Shown: positions 9,544 through 19,442 of the stretch, in pieces
Numbering within the stretch: position 1 is the stretch's first letter
Layout: each line of letters starts with the position of its first letter
Source: Parabacteroides distasonis
GTDB lineage: Bacteria > Bacteroidota > Bacteroidia > Bacteroidales > Tannerellaceae
Direction: 5' to 3'
NCBI GenBank assembly: GCA_021531385.1
Contig: JAFBIR010000004.1
Coordinates: 62,001 to 126,000, forward strand
DNA length: 64,000 bases
Program-made: the position numbers and the translations under genes
The notes under the pieces: generated by a model
Databases searched by the model: none
What the model was told of the DNA's origin: nothing
The model's input: the letters and a program-made list of their open reading frames with translations, nothing else

Positions 9544-10329
9544 TTACAATCCCTTGGCTTTTGCCTCATTCCATAATTGATCCATTTCCTCCAATGACAT
9601 TTCTTTTAAAGAGCGTCCTTTTTGGATGGTTTCTTGCTCCAGATAGTTGAAGCGGCGAATGAACTTTTGGTTGGTTCGCTCCAAGGCATTGTCTGGATTG
9701 ATCTTGTAGAGACGAGCGGCATTGATTAAGCTGAAGAAAAGATCGCCAAATTCAGCCTCCATCTGGTCGGCATTCAGCTGTTCCACCTCTGCTTTCAATT
9801 CCTTGAACTCCTCCTGCACCTTGTCCCATACCTGTGAGCGCTCCTCCCAGTCGAATCCCACATTGCGTGCCTTGTCTTGTATGCGGTGTGCCTTGACGAT
9901 GGAAGGCAGTGAAGAGGGAACCCCTTCCAATACGGTCTTATTTCCGCCCTTCTCTTTCAGCTTGAGTTGTTCCCAGTTTTGCTCCACCTTCTGTGTCGTA
10001 TCGGCTTCCACAGTACCAAATACATGTGGATGTCGGTAGATTAGCTTCTCACAAAGGCTATCGCAAACCGATTTGATGTCAAACGCTCCCTTCTCTTCGC
10101 CAATCTTGGCATAAAAGACGATGTGCAGCAGCACATCTCCCAATTCCTTCTTGATGTTCTCGTTGTCGGCTTTCATCAAAGCCTCGCACAGCTCGTAGGT
10201 TTCTTCAATCGTGTTGGTACGGAGGCTCTCATTGGTCTGCTTCCGATCCCAGGGACATTTCTCGCGTAACTCATCCATAATGTCGAGCAGGCGACCGAAT
10301 GCCTCCATTTTTTCTGCTTTTGTTGCCAT
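9544..10329 (-). CDS. mazG: Nucleoside triphosphate pyrophosphohydrolase MazG
   Basis: MazG hydrolyses (d)NTPs to NMP and PPi and clears non-canonical nucleotides. The 261-residue length equals that of the E. coli enzyme. Two tandem MazG domains are visible. The first carries the acidic metal-binding helices NTIEETYELCEAL and KKELGDVLLHIVFYAKI (about residues 38-75). The second has EEFKELKAEVEQL and EAEFGDLFFSLINAARLY (about 170-210). It lies 82 bp after dsbD on the same strand, with a 9-bp GC hairpin in the gap, so it may be a separate or attenuated part of that run. Confidence 0.94.
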   Translation of the reverse strand: MATKAEKMEAFGRLLDIMDELREKCPWDRKQTNESLRTNTIEETYELCEALMKADNENIKKELGDVLLHIVFYAKIGEEKGAFDIKSVCDSLCEKLIYRHPHVFGTVEADTTQKVEQNWEQLKLKEKGGNKTVLEGVPSSLPSIVKAHRIQDKARNVGFDWEERSQVWDKVQEEFKELKAEVEQLNADQMEAEFGDLFFSLINAARLYKINPDNALERTNQKFIRRFNYLEQETIQKGRSLKEMSLEEMDQLWNEAKAKGL

Positions 10330-10357
10330 TTCTTTTCTTGTTAGTATTTCATACGGG

Positions 10358-10390
10358 AAGAGGGCGAGATATGTTGAATCACGCCCTCTT
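10358..10390. other. Hairpin between dsbD and mazG
   Basis: AAGAGGGCG (10358-10366) is exactly inverted as CGCCCTCTT (10382-10390). Reading in the gene direction (minus) there is no T-run after the stem, so it is not a standard terminator. It may be an RNA-processing or stability element in the dsbD-mazG transcript. Confidence 0.4.
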
Positions 10391-10411
10391 TCCTTTTATT
10401 GTTCATTCTGT

Positions 10412-12478
10412 TTACTTGTTCCTAAACTGATTCAATCCATTGCGGAGGAACTGCATATACTGTGCGACATCCTCGTTGAACGCATAGGAGGGACCTAATG
10501 GTTGGCCTTCATGATCCAACAGGATGTAGAAAGGTTGTGCATTTGCCCCGAACTTGCTTCGTTGTAGGTAGCTCCACTTGTCGCCAATGGTTTTCAATTT
10601 ACGGGTCTTTCCATTCTCTTGAATCTCAATCGGCTCGGCCAATTTCGTCTTGTCATCTACGATGAGCGTGATCAGCACGTAGTCATTCTCCAACGTTTGT
10701 TTCACAGTCGGATCGGTCCAAACAGATGCTTCCATCTTACGGCAATTGACACAACCGAATCCCGAGAAATCAATCATCACTGGCTTGTTTACCTTCTTCG
10801 CATAGGCCATACCTGCCTCATAATCATCGAATGCGGCATGAACCTCGTTCTTATACAGGTTGAAATCTTGTGTGTAAAGCGGTGGGGCAAAGGCACTGAT
10901 CGCTTTCAAAGGTGCTCCCCAAAGGCCCGGAATCATATAGATCGCAAATGCGAAAGAGATGATAGCCATAAACAATCGAGGCACAGAGACATATTTGAGC
11001 TCGCTATCGTGGCTGAACTTGATCTTGCCTAACAGGTAGCAACCCAATAGGGCGAAGATCACGATCCAAAGCACGATGAACACCTCTCGGTCTAATAGAC
11101 GCCAACCGTAAGCCAAATCGGCCACGGAGAGGAACTTCAATGCCAAGGCTAACTCCAAGAAGCCTAAAACCACTTTCACGGAGTTCAGCCATCCTCCCGA
11201 CTTCGGCATACTTTGCAACATGTTGGGGAAGATGGCGAAGAGGCTGAAGGGGATGGAAAGCGCTAACGCAAAACCGAACATACCGACAGCCGGACCTACC
11301 GCTGTGCCCATAGAGGCCGCTTGCACCAAGAGTGTTCCGATGATCGGACCTGTGCAGGAGAAAGAAACCAACACCAACGTGAAGGACATAAAGAATATGC
11401 TTAACACACCTGTCGTAGAGTCCGCTTTACTATCTAATTTACTGGTCCAAGAGGCTGGTAATACCAATTCGAAGGCACCGAGGAAAGAGACAGCAAACAA
11501 CACCAACAGCAAGAAGAAGATGATGTTGAAGATTGCATTGGTGGATAAGTCGTTCAAGGCACTCGCTCCAAAGATACCAGTGATCAACAAGCCCATCACC
11601 AAATAGATCACGATGATGGAGAGGCCATAGGTCACTGCGTCACGGATCGCCTTCTTGCGGTCTTTCGTCCGTTTCAAGAAGAAGCTGACGGTCATCGGAA
11701 TCATCGGCCATACGCAGGGAGTCAGCAAGGCAATCAAGCCACCAGCGAAACCAGCGAAGAAGATGAACAACCAGGAGGTGTCAGTTGAGGAGAGTGTCGT
11801 ATCGCCAAATGCTTTCAGTTCAGCGACAACCGGCTTCCATAAATCGGGTGCCTCTGTCAGCTGACCAGGTGCCACTTGTGGTGTGGAAACCTCTGGTTGA
11901 GTGGCTGGAGCACTTGTCGTTTCTTCAGCAGTCGTGGCAGACTCCTCCTCGGCAGCCGGTGTGTTCCCTTCCGTTGCCTCCTCAGCGGGAGTGTCAGTTA
12001 TAGGTGTCCCACTTAAATGCACATCCTTCTTGTCGAAAGCGAAGTCGATTTGATCCGGAGGCAGGCAGGTCTCATCGTTACAAGCCATAAACTCTACCGC
12101 ACCCTCAGCTTTGAACTTGGCCGCATCGGTCACTTTCAGCTTCTGCGTGAAGGTCACGCTACCCGCGTACCAACGCAAGTTCATCTGGAATTGCTCATCA
12201 AAGACAGTCGTAGGGGTGACAGAGGAGGTCGGTTGTCCCACCAGTTCCGCCCCTTTCAAGGTCTCAAATGTGAACGAGGTAGAGATAGGCCCTCCCTCCG
12301 GCAGGTTCATGTCATAGAGGTGCCAACCTTTGTCGGCTGTGGCAGTGAACAGAATCTCTTTCTCTACCGCCCCATTCTTGTCGTCTAACTTGATTTTCCA
12401 CTTGACAGGCGTTAAGATCTGAGCCTGTACCACTAAGGCCATAAGGGCCAATAGACAGATGTAGGTAAGTCGTTTCAT
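10412..12478 (-). CDS. dsbD: Thiol:disulfide interchange protein DsbD
   Basis: DsbD passes electrons from cytosolic thioredoxin across the inner membrane to periplasmic disulfide partners. The 688 residues show a signal peptide (1-20), an N-terminal beta domain with the C133/C138 pair (ACNDETCLPP), and a Glu/Thr/Pro/Ala-rich linker (about 160-205). A multi-span membrane domain follows with C255 (LTPCVWP) and C375 (FSCTGP). A thioredoxin-like C-terminus carries C576-V-N-C579. All three cysteine pairs needed for the relay are present. It starts 3 bp after the stop of the upstream pseudouridine synthase gene, so the two are cotranscribed. Confidence 0.95.
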   Translation of the reverse strand: MKRLTYICLLALMALVVQAQILTPVKWKIKLDDKNGAVEKEILFTATADKGWHLYDMNLPEGGPISTSFTFETLKGAELVGQPTSSVTPTTVFDEQFQMNLRWYAGSVTFTQKLKVTDAAKFKAEGAVEFMACNDETCLPPDQIDFAFDKKDVHLSGTPITDTPAEEATEGNTPAAEEESATTAEETTSAPATQPEVSTPQVAPGQLTEAPDLWKPVVAELKAFGDTTLSSTDTSWLFIFFAGFAGGLIALLTPCVWPMIPMTVSFFLKRTKDRKKAIRDAVTYGLSIIVIYLVMGLLITGIFGASALNDLSTNAIFNIIFFLLLVLFAVSFLGAFELVLPASWTSKLDSKADSTTGVLSIFFMSFTLVLVSFSCTGPIIGTLLVQAASMGTAVGPAVGMFGFALALSIPFSLFAIFPNMLQSMPKSGGWLNSVKVVLGFLELALALKFLSVADLAYGWRLLDREVFIVLWIVIFALLGCYLLGKIKFSHDSELKYVSVPRLFMAIISFAFAIYMIPGLWGAPLKAISAFAPPLYTQDFNLYKNEVHAAFDDYEAGMAYAKKVNKPVMIDFSGFGCVNCRKMEASVWTDPTVKQTLENDYVLITLIVDDKTKLAEPIEIQENGKTRKLKTIGDKWSYLQRSKFGANAQPFYILLDHEGQPLGPSYAFNEDVAQYMQFLRNGLNQFRNK

Positions 12479-12481
12479 GAT

Positions 12482-13417
12482 TTATTTTTTGTTGTCAGAG
12501 AATGATTTGGTTGTCGCAAGAAATACATCGGGGATGCGTGTCTCGAAGCGCAGCTCTTCCCCGGTGCGTGGATGGATGAAGTTGAGCCTCCGGGCGTGCA
12601 AAAGCAATCGACGGGCTGGATTGGTCTCGGCTCCATATTTGGTGTCGCCTGCGACAGGATGACCGATGGATTGCATCTGCACACGAATCTGGTTCTTACG
12701 TCCAGTCTCCAATTCCAGCTCCAGGAGGGCATAATTGGCGTTGCATTGCAGCACCTTATAGCGGGTGATCGCCTCTTTGCCATCTCCCTCCGCAGTGACA
12801 TAGACCTGCATCTTGCGGTTTTCCGTCAGATTGGAGACAATGAGGTCGGTATCCTTCTCCGGTCGTCCCTCCACTACGGCCACATAGGTGCGCATGGTGA
12901 TGGCACTGTTCCAGTTCGATTGCAGTTGCTCTTTGACGGCCGGACTCTTGGCGAACATCATTAAGCCAGAGGTGTCGCGATCCAACCGATGGAGAATGTA
13001 GATACGGTTACGAGGATCGCTCTTTTTCACGTATTCATTGAGCAGGTGGTAGGCAGTGCGTTCCTTGACCCGTTCCGTGGAGATGGAGAGCAATCCCTCT
13101 TTCTTATTGACCACAATCAGGTCATCATCTTCCCAAACAATGCGGAGCAGGGGATTGTTAAACTCCACCTTGCCTCTGCCATAATTGACACCCACTACAT
13201 CCCCCGGTTTCAACTCCGTGTCGAATTGGCGAGTGACCCTTTTGTTGACCGAAATCTGTCCATGGCCCAACATCGCCTTGACGGAGGAACGGCTTTGTTC
13301 CTTTAAGGTTTCCAAAAGGAAAGGCAAAAGTGTGCCATTTTCTTTGACAGTCAATTGCCGCTCTTTTCCTGACGGACGGCCTTTGTAGGCGCTATGCTGT
13401 TGTGTACGTTTTCTCAT
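12482..13417 (-). CDS. RluA-family pseudouridine synthase
   Basis: This 311-residue enzyme converts specific uridines in RNA to pseudouridine. An S4-like RNA-binding region is at about residues 30-75 (SSVKAMLGHGQISVNKRV). The catalytic domain carries ILHRLDRDTSGLMMFAKS, whose HRLDRDTSG motif holds the catalytic aspartate. Later GRKNQIRVQMQSIGHPVAGDTKYG is the second family signature. Which rRNA or tRNA site it modifies cannot be told. It is first in the minus-strand run with dsbD and diverges from valS. Confidence 0.92.
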   Translation of the reverse strand: MRKRTQQHSAYKGRPSGKERQLTVKENGTLLPFLLETLKEQSRSSVKAMLGHGQISVNKRVTRQFDTELKPGDVVGVNYGRGKVEFNNPLLRIVWEDDDLIVVNKKEGLLSISTERVKERTAYHLLNEYVKKSDPRNRIYILHRLDRDTSGLMMFAKSPAVKEQLQSNWNSAITMRTYVAVVEGRPEKDTDLIVSNLTENRKMQVYVTAEGDGKEAITRYKVLQCNANYALLELELETGRKNQIRVQMQSIGHPVAGDTKYGAETNPARRLLLHARRLNFIHPRTGEELRFETRIPDVFLATTKSFSDNKK

Positions 13418-13605
13418 TCTATTTACTTATTTATATATAGTACGCGAATATACAGGCATTTACCCGAAACTGCAAGGATTACGGCTGTTTGCCTGTCAAA
13501 AGGTAAGGGACAACCCACTTTTTCAGGTGTTTGCCCGATTAGTTCGTTGATTTTTTATATTTTCGCGAGTTAAGAATATAAGCAAGAATAATATACAGAA
13601 ATAAT

Positions 13606-16227
13606 ATGGAAATTGCGAGTAAATACAATCCCGCTGAAGTGGAGGGGAAGTGGTATCAGTATTGGTTAGATAATGGTTTGTTCAAGTCTAAACCGGATGG
13701 CCGTGAGCCTTATACGATCGTCATTCCTCCCCCCAATGTGACGGGTGTATTGCACATGGGGCACATGCTGAACAACACGATTCAGGATATCTTGGTGCGC
13801 CGTGCCCGTATGATGGGAAAGAACGCTTGTTGGGTGCCGGGTACAGATCATGCTTCTATTGCGACGGAGGCCAAGGTAGTGAACCGTTTGGCACAACAGG
13901 GCATCAAGAAGTCTGACCTGACTCGTGAAGAGTTCTTGAAGCACGCTTGGGAGTGGAAAGAGGAGCATGGAGGCATTATCCTCAAGCAGTTGCGTAAGTT
14001 GGGTGCCTCTTGCGATTGGGATCGTACCGCCTTCACGATGGACGAGAAGCGCTCAGAGAGCGTAATCAAGGTCTTTGTCGATCTCTATAACAAAGGCTTG
14101 ATATATAGGGGTGTGCGTATGGTCAACTGGGATCCCAAGGCGTTGACTGCCCTTTCGGATGAGGAGGTAATTTATAAGGAGGAGCATAGCAAACTCTACT
14201 ACCTGCGTTATCAGATCGTGGGTGAAGAGGGATATGCGATTGTGGCGACGACCCGTCCGGAGACGATCATGGGTGATACGGCCATGTGTATCAACCCCAA
14301 TGACCCGAAGAACCAGCACTTGAAAGGCAAACGGGTGATCGTACCGTTGGTAGGACGAGAGATTCCGGTCATCGAGGATGACTATGTGGATATCGAGTTC
14401 GGTACGGGTTGTTTGAAGGTGACCCCCGCACACGATGTGAACGACTATATGTTGGGCGAGAAATACAACTTGCCTTCTATTGATATTTTCAACGATAATG
14501 GTACTCTCAGCGAGGCCGCAGGTTTATATGTAGGTATGGATCGTTTCGATGTGCGTAAGCAGATCGAGGAGGATTTGCGTGCGGCAGGTCTCTTGGAGAA
14601 GGTCGAAGCCTACGATAACAAAGTAGGTTTCTCTGAGCGTACGAATGTGCCTATCGAGCCGAAGCTCTCTATGCAGTGGTTCTTGAAGATGGAGCATCTG
14701 GCTGCCATTGCCTTGCCACCTGTGATGAACGATGAGATCAAGTTTTATCCGCCGAAGTTCAAGAATACCTATCGTTATTGGATGGAGAACATCAAGGATT
14801 GGTGTATCAGCCGTCAGCTGTGGTGGGGTCATCGCATACCGGCCTATTTCTTGCCGGAGGGTGGCTATGTAGTAGCCGAGACACCTGAGAAGGCATTGGA
14901 GATGGCGAAGGAGAAGAGTGGCAATGCCGCCTTGACGATGGCTGATTTGCGTCAGGATGAGGATGTATTGGATACCTGGTTCTCCTCTTGGCTCTGGCCG
15001 ATCTCTCTCTTCGACGGCATCAATAATCCGGGCAATGAGGAGATCAACTACTACTATCCTACGAGTGACTTGGTAACGGGCCCGGATATTATCTTCTTCT
15101 GGGTCGCACGTATGATCATGGCTGGTTATGAGTACCAAGGCAAGATGCCGTTCGAGCATGTCTATTTTACCGGTATCGTACGTGATAAATTGGGGCGTAA
15201 AATGTCGAAGTCGTTGGGTAACTCGCCTGATCCGTTGGAGTTGATCGCCAAGTATGGTGCCGATGGTGTACGTATGGGCTTGATGTTGGCCGCTCCCGCA
15301 GGTAATGATATTCCATTCGATGATGCGTTGTGTGAGCAGGGCCGAAACTTCAACAATAAGATCTGGAATGCCTTCCGTTTGGTGAAGAGCTGGACGGTGG
15401 ATGAGCAGTTGGCACAGCCGGAGGCTGCTTCGATTGCCGTGAAGTGGTTCCAGCAACAGTTGGATAAGACCCTGGTTGAGGTGGATGACCTCTTCTCGAA
15501 GTATCGTTTGAGCGAGGCTTTGATGGCTGTCTATAAGCTCTTCTGGGACGAGTTCTCTTCCTGGTATCTGGAGATGGTTAAACCGGGTTATCAGCAGCCG
15601 ATCGATAAGGCTACCTATGAGGCTACTTTGAGCTTCTTCGATGCGTTGTTGCGTATGTTGCACCCCTTCATGCCGTTCATTACCGAGGAATTGTGGCAAG
15701 CGTTGGCACCTCGTGAGGCGGGTGAGAGCTTGATGGTTGCCTTGATGCCGAAGGCAGGTGCAGTGGATGAGGCTTTCTTGCAGGCGTTCGAGGCTGTGAA
15801 GGAGATCGTAGGTGGTGTACGTACGATTCGTTTACAGAAGAATATCCCCAATAAGGATGTGTTGGATTTGCAGGTGTTGGGCGCACATAACGAGGCTTTC
15901 AATGCAGTGATTGCCAAGATGTGTAACCTGTCAGCTATCCAGTTGGTAGCAGAGAAGGCTGCGGGTGCAGTTTCCTTCTTAGTGGGTACGACGGAGTATG
16001 CGGTACCTTTAGGCAATCGAATCAACGTAGAGGAGGAGTTGGCGAAGTTGCGAGACGAGTTGAAGTATCAGCAAGGTTTCTTGGCCTCCGTCATGAAGAA
16101 GTTAGGCAACGAGAACTTTGTCAGCAAGGCTCCGGCGAAAGTCATCGAGATGGAACGCAAGAAGCAGGCCGATGCCGAATCGAAGATCAAGTCGATCGAG
16201 GAGAGCATCGCTGCATTGACAAAATAA
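13606..16227 (+). CDS. valS: Valyl-tRNA synthetase
   Basis: This class I aminoacyl-tRNA synthetase charges tRNA-Val in the cytosol. The 873 residues match the family length. The HIGH-type motif is in [14 protein letters not shown] (about residues 44-57), and the KMSKS motif is in [14 protein letters not shown]. The editing (CP1) domain ([12 protein letters not shown]) lies between them, and [16 protein letters not shown] is typical of ValRS. The C-terminus ends in a charged coiled coil ([13 protein letters not shown]...), the tRNA-contacting arm. It lies alone after a 188-bp divergent intergenic region and is followed 25 bp later by an unrelated gene. Confidence 0.98.
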   Translation: MEIASKYNPAEVEGKWYQYWLDNGLFKSKPDGREPYTIVIPPPNVTGVLHMGHMLNNTIQDILVRRARMMGKNACWVPGTDHASIATEAKVVNRLAQQGIKKSDLTREEFLKHAWEWKEEHGGIILKQLRKLGASCDWDRTAFTMDEKRSESVIKVFVDLYNKGLIYRGVRMVNWDPKALTALSDEEVIYKEEHSKLYYLRYQIVGEEGYAIVATTRPETIMGDTAMCINPNDPKNQHLKGKRVIVPLVGREIPVIEDDYVDIEFGTGCLKVTPAHDVNDYMLGEKYNLPSIDIFNDNGTLSEAAGLYVGMDRFDVRKQIEEDLRAAGLLEKVEAYDNKVGFSERTNVPIEPKLSMQWFLKMEHLAAIALPPVMNDEIKFYPPKFKNTYRYWMENIKDWCISRQLWWGHRIPAYFLPEGGYVVAETPEKALEMAKEKSGNAALTMADLRQDEDVLDTWFSSWLWPISLFDGINNPGNEEINYYYPTSDLVTGPDIIFFWVARMIMAGYEYQGKMPFEHVYFTGIVRDKLGRKMSKSLGNSPDPLELIAKYGADGVRMGLMLAAPAGNDIPFDDALCEQGRNFNNKIWNAFRLVKSWTVDEQLAQPEAASIAVKWFQQQLDKTLVEVDDLFSKYRLSEALMAVYKLFWDEFSSWYLEMVKPGYQQPIDKATYEATLSFFDALLRMLHPFMPFITEELWQALAPREAGESLMVALMPKAGAVDEAFLQAFEAVKEIVGGVRTIRLQKNIPNKDVLDLQVLGAHNEAFNAVIAKMCNLSAIQLVAEKAAGAVSFLVGTTEYAVPLGNRINVEEELAKLRDELKYQQGFLASVMKKLGNENFVSKAPAKVIEMERKKQADAESKIKSIEESIAALTK

Positions 16228-16252
16228 ATAATATCACTTAAATCAACAGACA

Positions 16253-17095
16253 ATGAAACAGACACGTAGGACATTTTTCAAACAGGGTCTGATGGGGGCG
16301 TTACTCCTGAGTGGTGTGACCACCCTCAAGGCGGATCCGGTGAAGCCGAAGGCGGCCAAGGCCGTGAATCCTTTTAAGTTGGGTATGGCAGGTTATACCT
16401 TTGTCAACTTCGACTTAGAGACGACCCTCAAGACCTTGGAGCGCTTGGACATTCATTACCTCTGCATCAAGGATTTCCATTTGCCGTTAGACAGCACCGA
16501 GGAACAGATCAAGGCTTTCCATGCGCAATGTGCCGCCCATAAGGTGACGGGTTATGCCGTGGGACCAATTTACATGAAGAGCGAGGCTGAGATTGATCGG
16601 GCTTTCGAATATGCGAAGCGGGTAGGGGTGAAGTTGATTGTTGGTGTACCCAATTACGAATTGTTGCCCTACGTGGACAAGAAGGTGAAGGAGTATGACT
16701 TCCATTATGCCATCCATCTGCATGGTCCCGACATCAAGACCTATCCCGATGCCACCGATGTGTGGGAGCATACCAAGGATCTGGATCCTCGTATCGGTAT
16801 GTGTCTTGATGTGGGTCATGACCTGCGCAACGGATGTGATCCGGTGGCTGACTTGAAGAAATATCATACCCGTGTGTTTGATATGCACATTAAAGATGTC
16901 ACTGACTCTTCCAAGGCTGGCGTAGGTATTGAGATTGGCCGGGGTAAGATCGACTTCCCTGCTTTGATCAAGATGATGCGTGAGGTGAACTACACGGGTA
17001 TGTGTAGCTTGGAGTTTGAGAAGGATATGAAAGATCCCTTCTTGGGTATTGCGGAATCTATTGGTTATTTCAAGGCTGTAAGCGATCAACAATAA
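16253..17095 (+). CDS. Tat-exported sugar phosphate isomerase/epimerase-like TIM-barrel protein
   Basis: The 280-residue protein begins with a twin-arginine signal (KQTRRTFFKQG, then a hydrophobic stretch to about residue 25), so it should be exported folded. The rest fits the xylose isomerase-like/AP endonuclease 2 TIM-barrel family. GVKLIVGVPNYELL and IGMCLDVGHDLRNG contain typical metal-site Asp/His residues, and a late Glu lies in MCSLEFEKD. The substrate is unknown; such proteins in Bacteroidetes often act on sugars or polyols in the envelope. The lipoprotein gene starts 3 bp after its stop. Confidence 0.8.
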   Translation: MKQTRRTFFKQGLMGALLLSGVTTLKADPVKPKAAKAVNPFKLGMAGYTFVNFDLETTLKTLERLDIHYLCIKDFHLPLDSTEEQIKAFHAQCAAHKVTGYAVGPIYMKSEAEIDRAFEYAKRVGVKLIVGVPNYELLPYVDKKVKEYDFHYAIHLHGPDIKTYPDATDVWEHTKDLDPRIGMCLDVGHDLRNGCDPVADLKKYHTRVFDMHIKDVTDSSKAGVGIEIGRGKIDFPALIKMMREVNYTGMCSLEFEKDMKDPFLGIAESIGYFKAVSDQQ

Positions 17096-17098
17096 TAG

Positions 17099-18139
17099 AT
17101 GATGAAGCATCTTTTCGGGTTAATCGGATGGGTATGGCTGTTGACAGCCTGTAGCTCAATCAACTACCTGAGTATTGACACCTTTAATCCGGCGGAGGTT
17201 ACTTTTCCTTCGTCGGCTAATAAGGTGTTGATCGTCAATCATGCCGTGCCTCAACCGGCAGATTGGGGATATAGTTATACCGTGGATGGCAAGGTGAAGG
17301 CAACGCAAGGGGCAAAAGCCGATAGTGCGTTGGTGGATTTTTGCCAGTCATTGGGAGAGGCGATGGTGGCGGAGGAGTTCTTTCAGGATGTCATGCTCTA
17401 TCATGAGCTAACACGGACGGATCAACATCCGGAATATGACTTGAAGATGTCTGCTCAACAGGTGGATAGCCTGTGTGAGGTGGCTGGGGCGGACCTGCTC
17501 ATTTCGCTCGATCGTTTGCTGTTTGAATCGGATCGAGAGGAGACCGATTTGGGAGGCGGTTTCACGGTAGGCAACATCAAAGTGCGGATGGCCGGTGTGA
17601 TCCGAGCCTATTTACCCGGACGATCCGCTCCTTTGGCCACGGTTCAGATTGTGGACAGTGTGGCTTGGGAGCAGAGCGCAGATTTGGCTTCGATACTCAA
17701 CGAGTTGTTACCCACTCCTGAAGAGGCGTTGCGTACTGCGGGCAGTTATTTAGGAGCGAAGGCGAGAGTCAACTTCGTACCTCATTGGCAGCGGGAGACA
17801 CGTTGGTACTTCTCTGCCTCCGGTGCTTTGTGGAAGGAGGCGGCTGCTTATGCCGCCAATGAACGTTGGGAGAAGGCAGAGGAGCGTTGGAATCGTCTCT
17901 GGCAATCGGCGAGGGGATGGAAGAGTCAGGCGCAAGCGGCGAGCAATTTGGCGCTATGCGAGGAGATGAAGGGGGATTTGCAGAAAGCGCATGAATGGGC
18001 CACTACCTCCTATGAGCTGTTCAAGCAGAAGGTTGGAGAGGAAGATCAGCAAACGCAGCTGCTGGAGCTCTATGTCAAGGCATTGACTGAGCGTATCCGC
18101 TCCGATCAGAAATTGGATGTGCAAATTGGAAAGGAATAA
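17099..18139 (+). CDS. DUF6340-like lipoprotein
   Basis: The protein has 346 residues, with a lipoprotein signal ending in LTAC at about residues 15-18, so it is lipid-anchored after Cys18. The N-terminal half is a beta-rich domain. The C-terminal part (about 230-330) is helical with TPR-like character (AAAYAANERWEKAEERWNRLWQ, AASNLALCEEMKGDLQKAHEWA). This matches the Bacteroidetes DUF6340 proteins as I recall them; the function is not known. It is translationally close to the isomerase-like gene, suggesting an operon. Either of two adjacent ATGs (17099, 17102) could be the start. Confidence 0.7.
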   Translation: MMKHLFGLIGWVWLLTACSSINYLSIDTFNPAEVTFPSSANKVLIVNHAVPQPADWGYSYTVDGKVKATQGAKADSALVDFCQSLGEAMVAEEFFQDVMLYHELTRTDQHPEYDLKMSAQQVDSLCEVAGADLLISLDRLLFESDREETDLGGGFTVGNIKVRMAGVIRAYLPGRSAPLATVQIVDSVAWEQSADLASILNELLPTPEEALRTAGSYLGAKARVNFVPHWQRETRWYFSASGALWKEAAAYAANERWEKAEERWNRLWQSARGWKSQAQAASNLALCEEMKGDLQKAHEWATTSYELFKQKVGEEDQQTQLLELYVKALTERIRSDQKLDVQIGKE

Positions 18140-18163
18140 AGAGGGTGTTTCCATAATAATATG

Positions 18164-18171
18164 TATTTTTG
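18164..18171 (+). promoter_or_regulatory. -7 box before the acidic orphan gene
   Basis: TATTTTTG matches TAnnTTTG and lies 34 bp before ATG 18205. The alternative TTG start at 18169 lies inside it. No -33 TTG is seen at the usual distance. Confidence 0.45.
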
Positions 18172-18204
18172 GGGTACGATTCGAAAGAAAGGAGACAGGA
18201 AAAA

Positions 18205-18666
18205 ATGAATGCGAACATAACAAAGGTACAGCCGCTCATCGAGAATGCGTTTGTAACGGCCATCGACAAGCTGACTAAAGAGGAGTCGGCTAACTTAGTG
18301 AGCGATTTCTATGTGCAAGTAGATGCTGAGACAGGAGAGTTGCAGATTTATGATGATGCGGAGCAGTTGATCAATAAGGTAGTCATCTTTGATTGGGTCA
18401 ATTCATCCGAGGAGGAGAATGCCTTTAACAAGAAGGTAGCGGCTACGATCAAGGCTGTTTTGACCATTCTCTCCACTAAGAATGCGTTTGATTCCCCTCG
18501 ATTGGTGAAACCCTTTTCTGTCAGCCTTACCGATGAGGACTTTGTCGTGATTGAGGAGTTGCTTTTCATCGACGATGACATGCTCCTGCTCGACGATCCC
18601 TTATTGAAAGATTTGGATGCGGATTTGGACGATTTTTTAGCCAAATTGCTTGCGGATGTCGAATAG
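18205..18666 (+). CDS. Acidic protein of unknown function
   Basis: I do not recognise this 153-residue protein. It has no signal peptide or membrane helix. It is strongly acidic, especially the C-terminus, where short Asp/Leu-rich stretches (DDDMLLLDDPLLKDLDADLDDFL) resemble an amphipathic acidic helix. ATG 18205 is preferred over TTG 18169 because a -7 box overlaps the latter and GGAGACAGG precedes the ATG. It lies just upstream of tRNA-Thr, whose -33 box falls inside its 3' end. A small cytosolic binding protein is possible but not shown. Confidence 0.7.
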   Translation: MNANITKVQPLIENAFVTAIDKLTKEESANLVSDFYVQVDAETGELQIYDDAEQLINKVVIFDWVNSSEEENAFNKKVAATIKAVLTILSTKNAFDSPRLVKPFSVSLTDEDFVVIEELLFIDDDMLLLDDPLLKDLDADLDDFLAKLLADVE

Positions 18667-18680
18667 ACTCCTTATCTTTG
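18650..18680 (+). promoter_or_regulatory. Promoter of tRNA-Thr
   Basis: TTG (18650-18652), a 20-nt spacer and a perfect -7 box TATCTTTG (18673-18680) match the Bacteroidetes promoter consensus. The box ends 25 bp before the mature tRNA 5' end. The -33 part lies within the end of the preceding coding sequence. Confidence 0.75.
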
Positions 18681-18705
18681 CAGCCGAATTCAAGAAATAA
18701 AGAAT

Positions 18706-18778
<73 letters not shown>

Positions 18779-18787
18779 CTTGAGAAG

Positions 18788-18822
18788 AGCGGATATATCT
18801 CAAAAAGGTATATCCGCTTTTT
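18788..18822 (+). terminator. Intrinsic terminator after tRNA-Thr
   Basis: AGCGGATATA (18788-18797) pairs with TATATCCGCT (18809-18818) and is followed by a short T-run. It begins 10 bp after the tRNA. Confidence 0.85.
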
Positions 18823-18899
18823 GTATATAGCCCATAACTATGTTTATCTCTGGGTTATTTTACAAGCAGATGGAATGTATATAATAAGGTATAATAGAC

Positions 18900-19388
18900 A
18901 TGCAAGACTTTGCGGCCATAGATTTTGAGACAGCTAACAGCGAGCGTTCATCGGTTTGCTCAGTGGGTATCGTCATCGTGCGAGGGGGAGAAATTGTAGA
19001 TAAGTTCTACTCGCTCATTAAACCTGAGCCTGAGTATTATCATGATGGATGTAGCCGCGTGCATGGACTTTGTGCTGCAGATACAGCGAATGCTCCCATC
19101 TTCCCGGAGGTATGGAAACAGATAGCGCCCAAAATAGAGGGACTCCCCTTGGTGGCTCACAACAAAGCCTTTGATGAGAGCTGCCTGAAAGCCGTCTTCC
19201 GTGTTTATCAAATGGATTATCCGGACTACGAGTTTCACTGTACCTGTATCGCCTCCCGCAAGTGCTGGCCGGGAGGGCGTCACAATCTCGACGTCATCGC
19301 TGCCCGATGTGGCTATGACCTGACGAATCATCATCATGCCTTAGCCGATGCCGAAGCCTGTGCCGTGATTGCCCTGCAGATACTGTAA
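18900..19388 (+). CDS. DnaQ-like 3'-5' exonuclease (DEDDh)
   Basis: This 162-residue protein is a stand-alone exonuclease domain. Metal-binding motif I is AIDFETAN (Asp7, Glu9), motif II is in VAHNKAFDESCL, and the DEDDh motif III is HHALADAEACA. It resembles the exonuclease domain of PolC/DnaQ and small DNases or RNases of this fold. There is no polymerase partner nearby. The substrate is therefore open: DNA proofreading, DNA repair or RNA trimming. It is followed by a convergent flavodoxin-like gene. Confidence 0.88.
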   Translation: MQDFAAIDFETANSERSSVCSVGIVIVRGGEIVDKFYSLIKPEPEYYHDGCSRVHGLCAADTANAPIFPEVWKQIAPKIEGLPLVAHNKAFDESCLKAVFRVYQMDYPDYEFHCTCIASRKCWPGGRHNLDVIAARCGYDLTNHHHALADAEACAVIALQIL

Positions 19389-19442
19389 ACACCTTCGGTG
19401 TAATCCCGTTGGACAAGTTCGTCACCAAGCTGCTCGCTGAGC

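Noticed and set aside
10358-10390. Terminator between dsbD and mazG
   Set aside because: The 9-bp stem is good, but no T-run follows on the transcribed (minus) strand.
14524-15699. 391-codon open frame antisense to valS
   Set aside because: It is a complementary shadow of a well-conserved gene; the translation has no recognisable domain.
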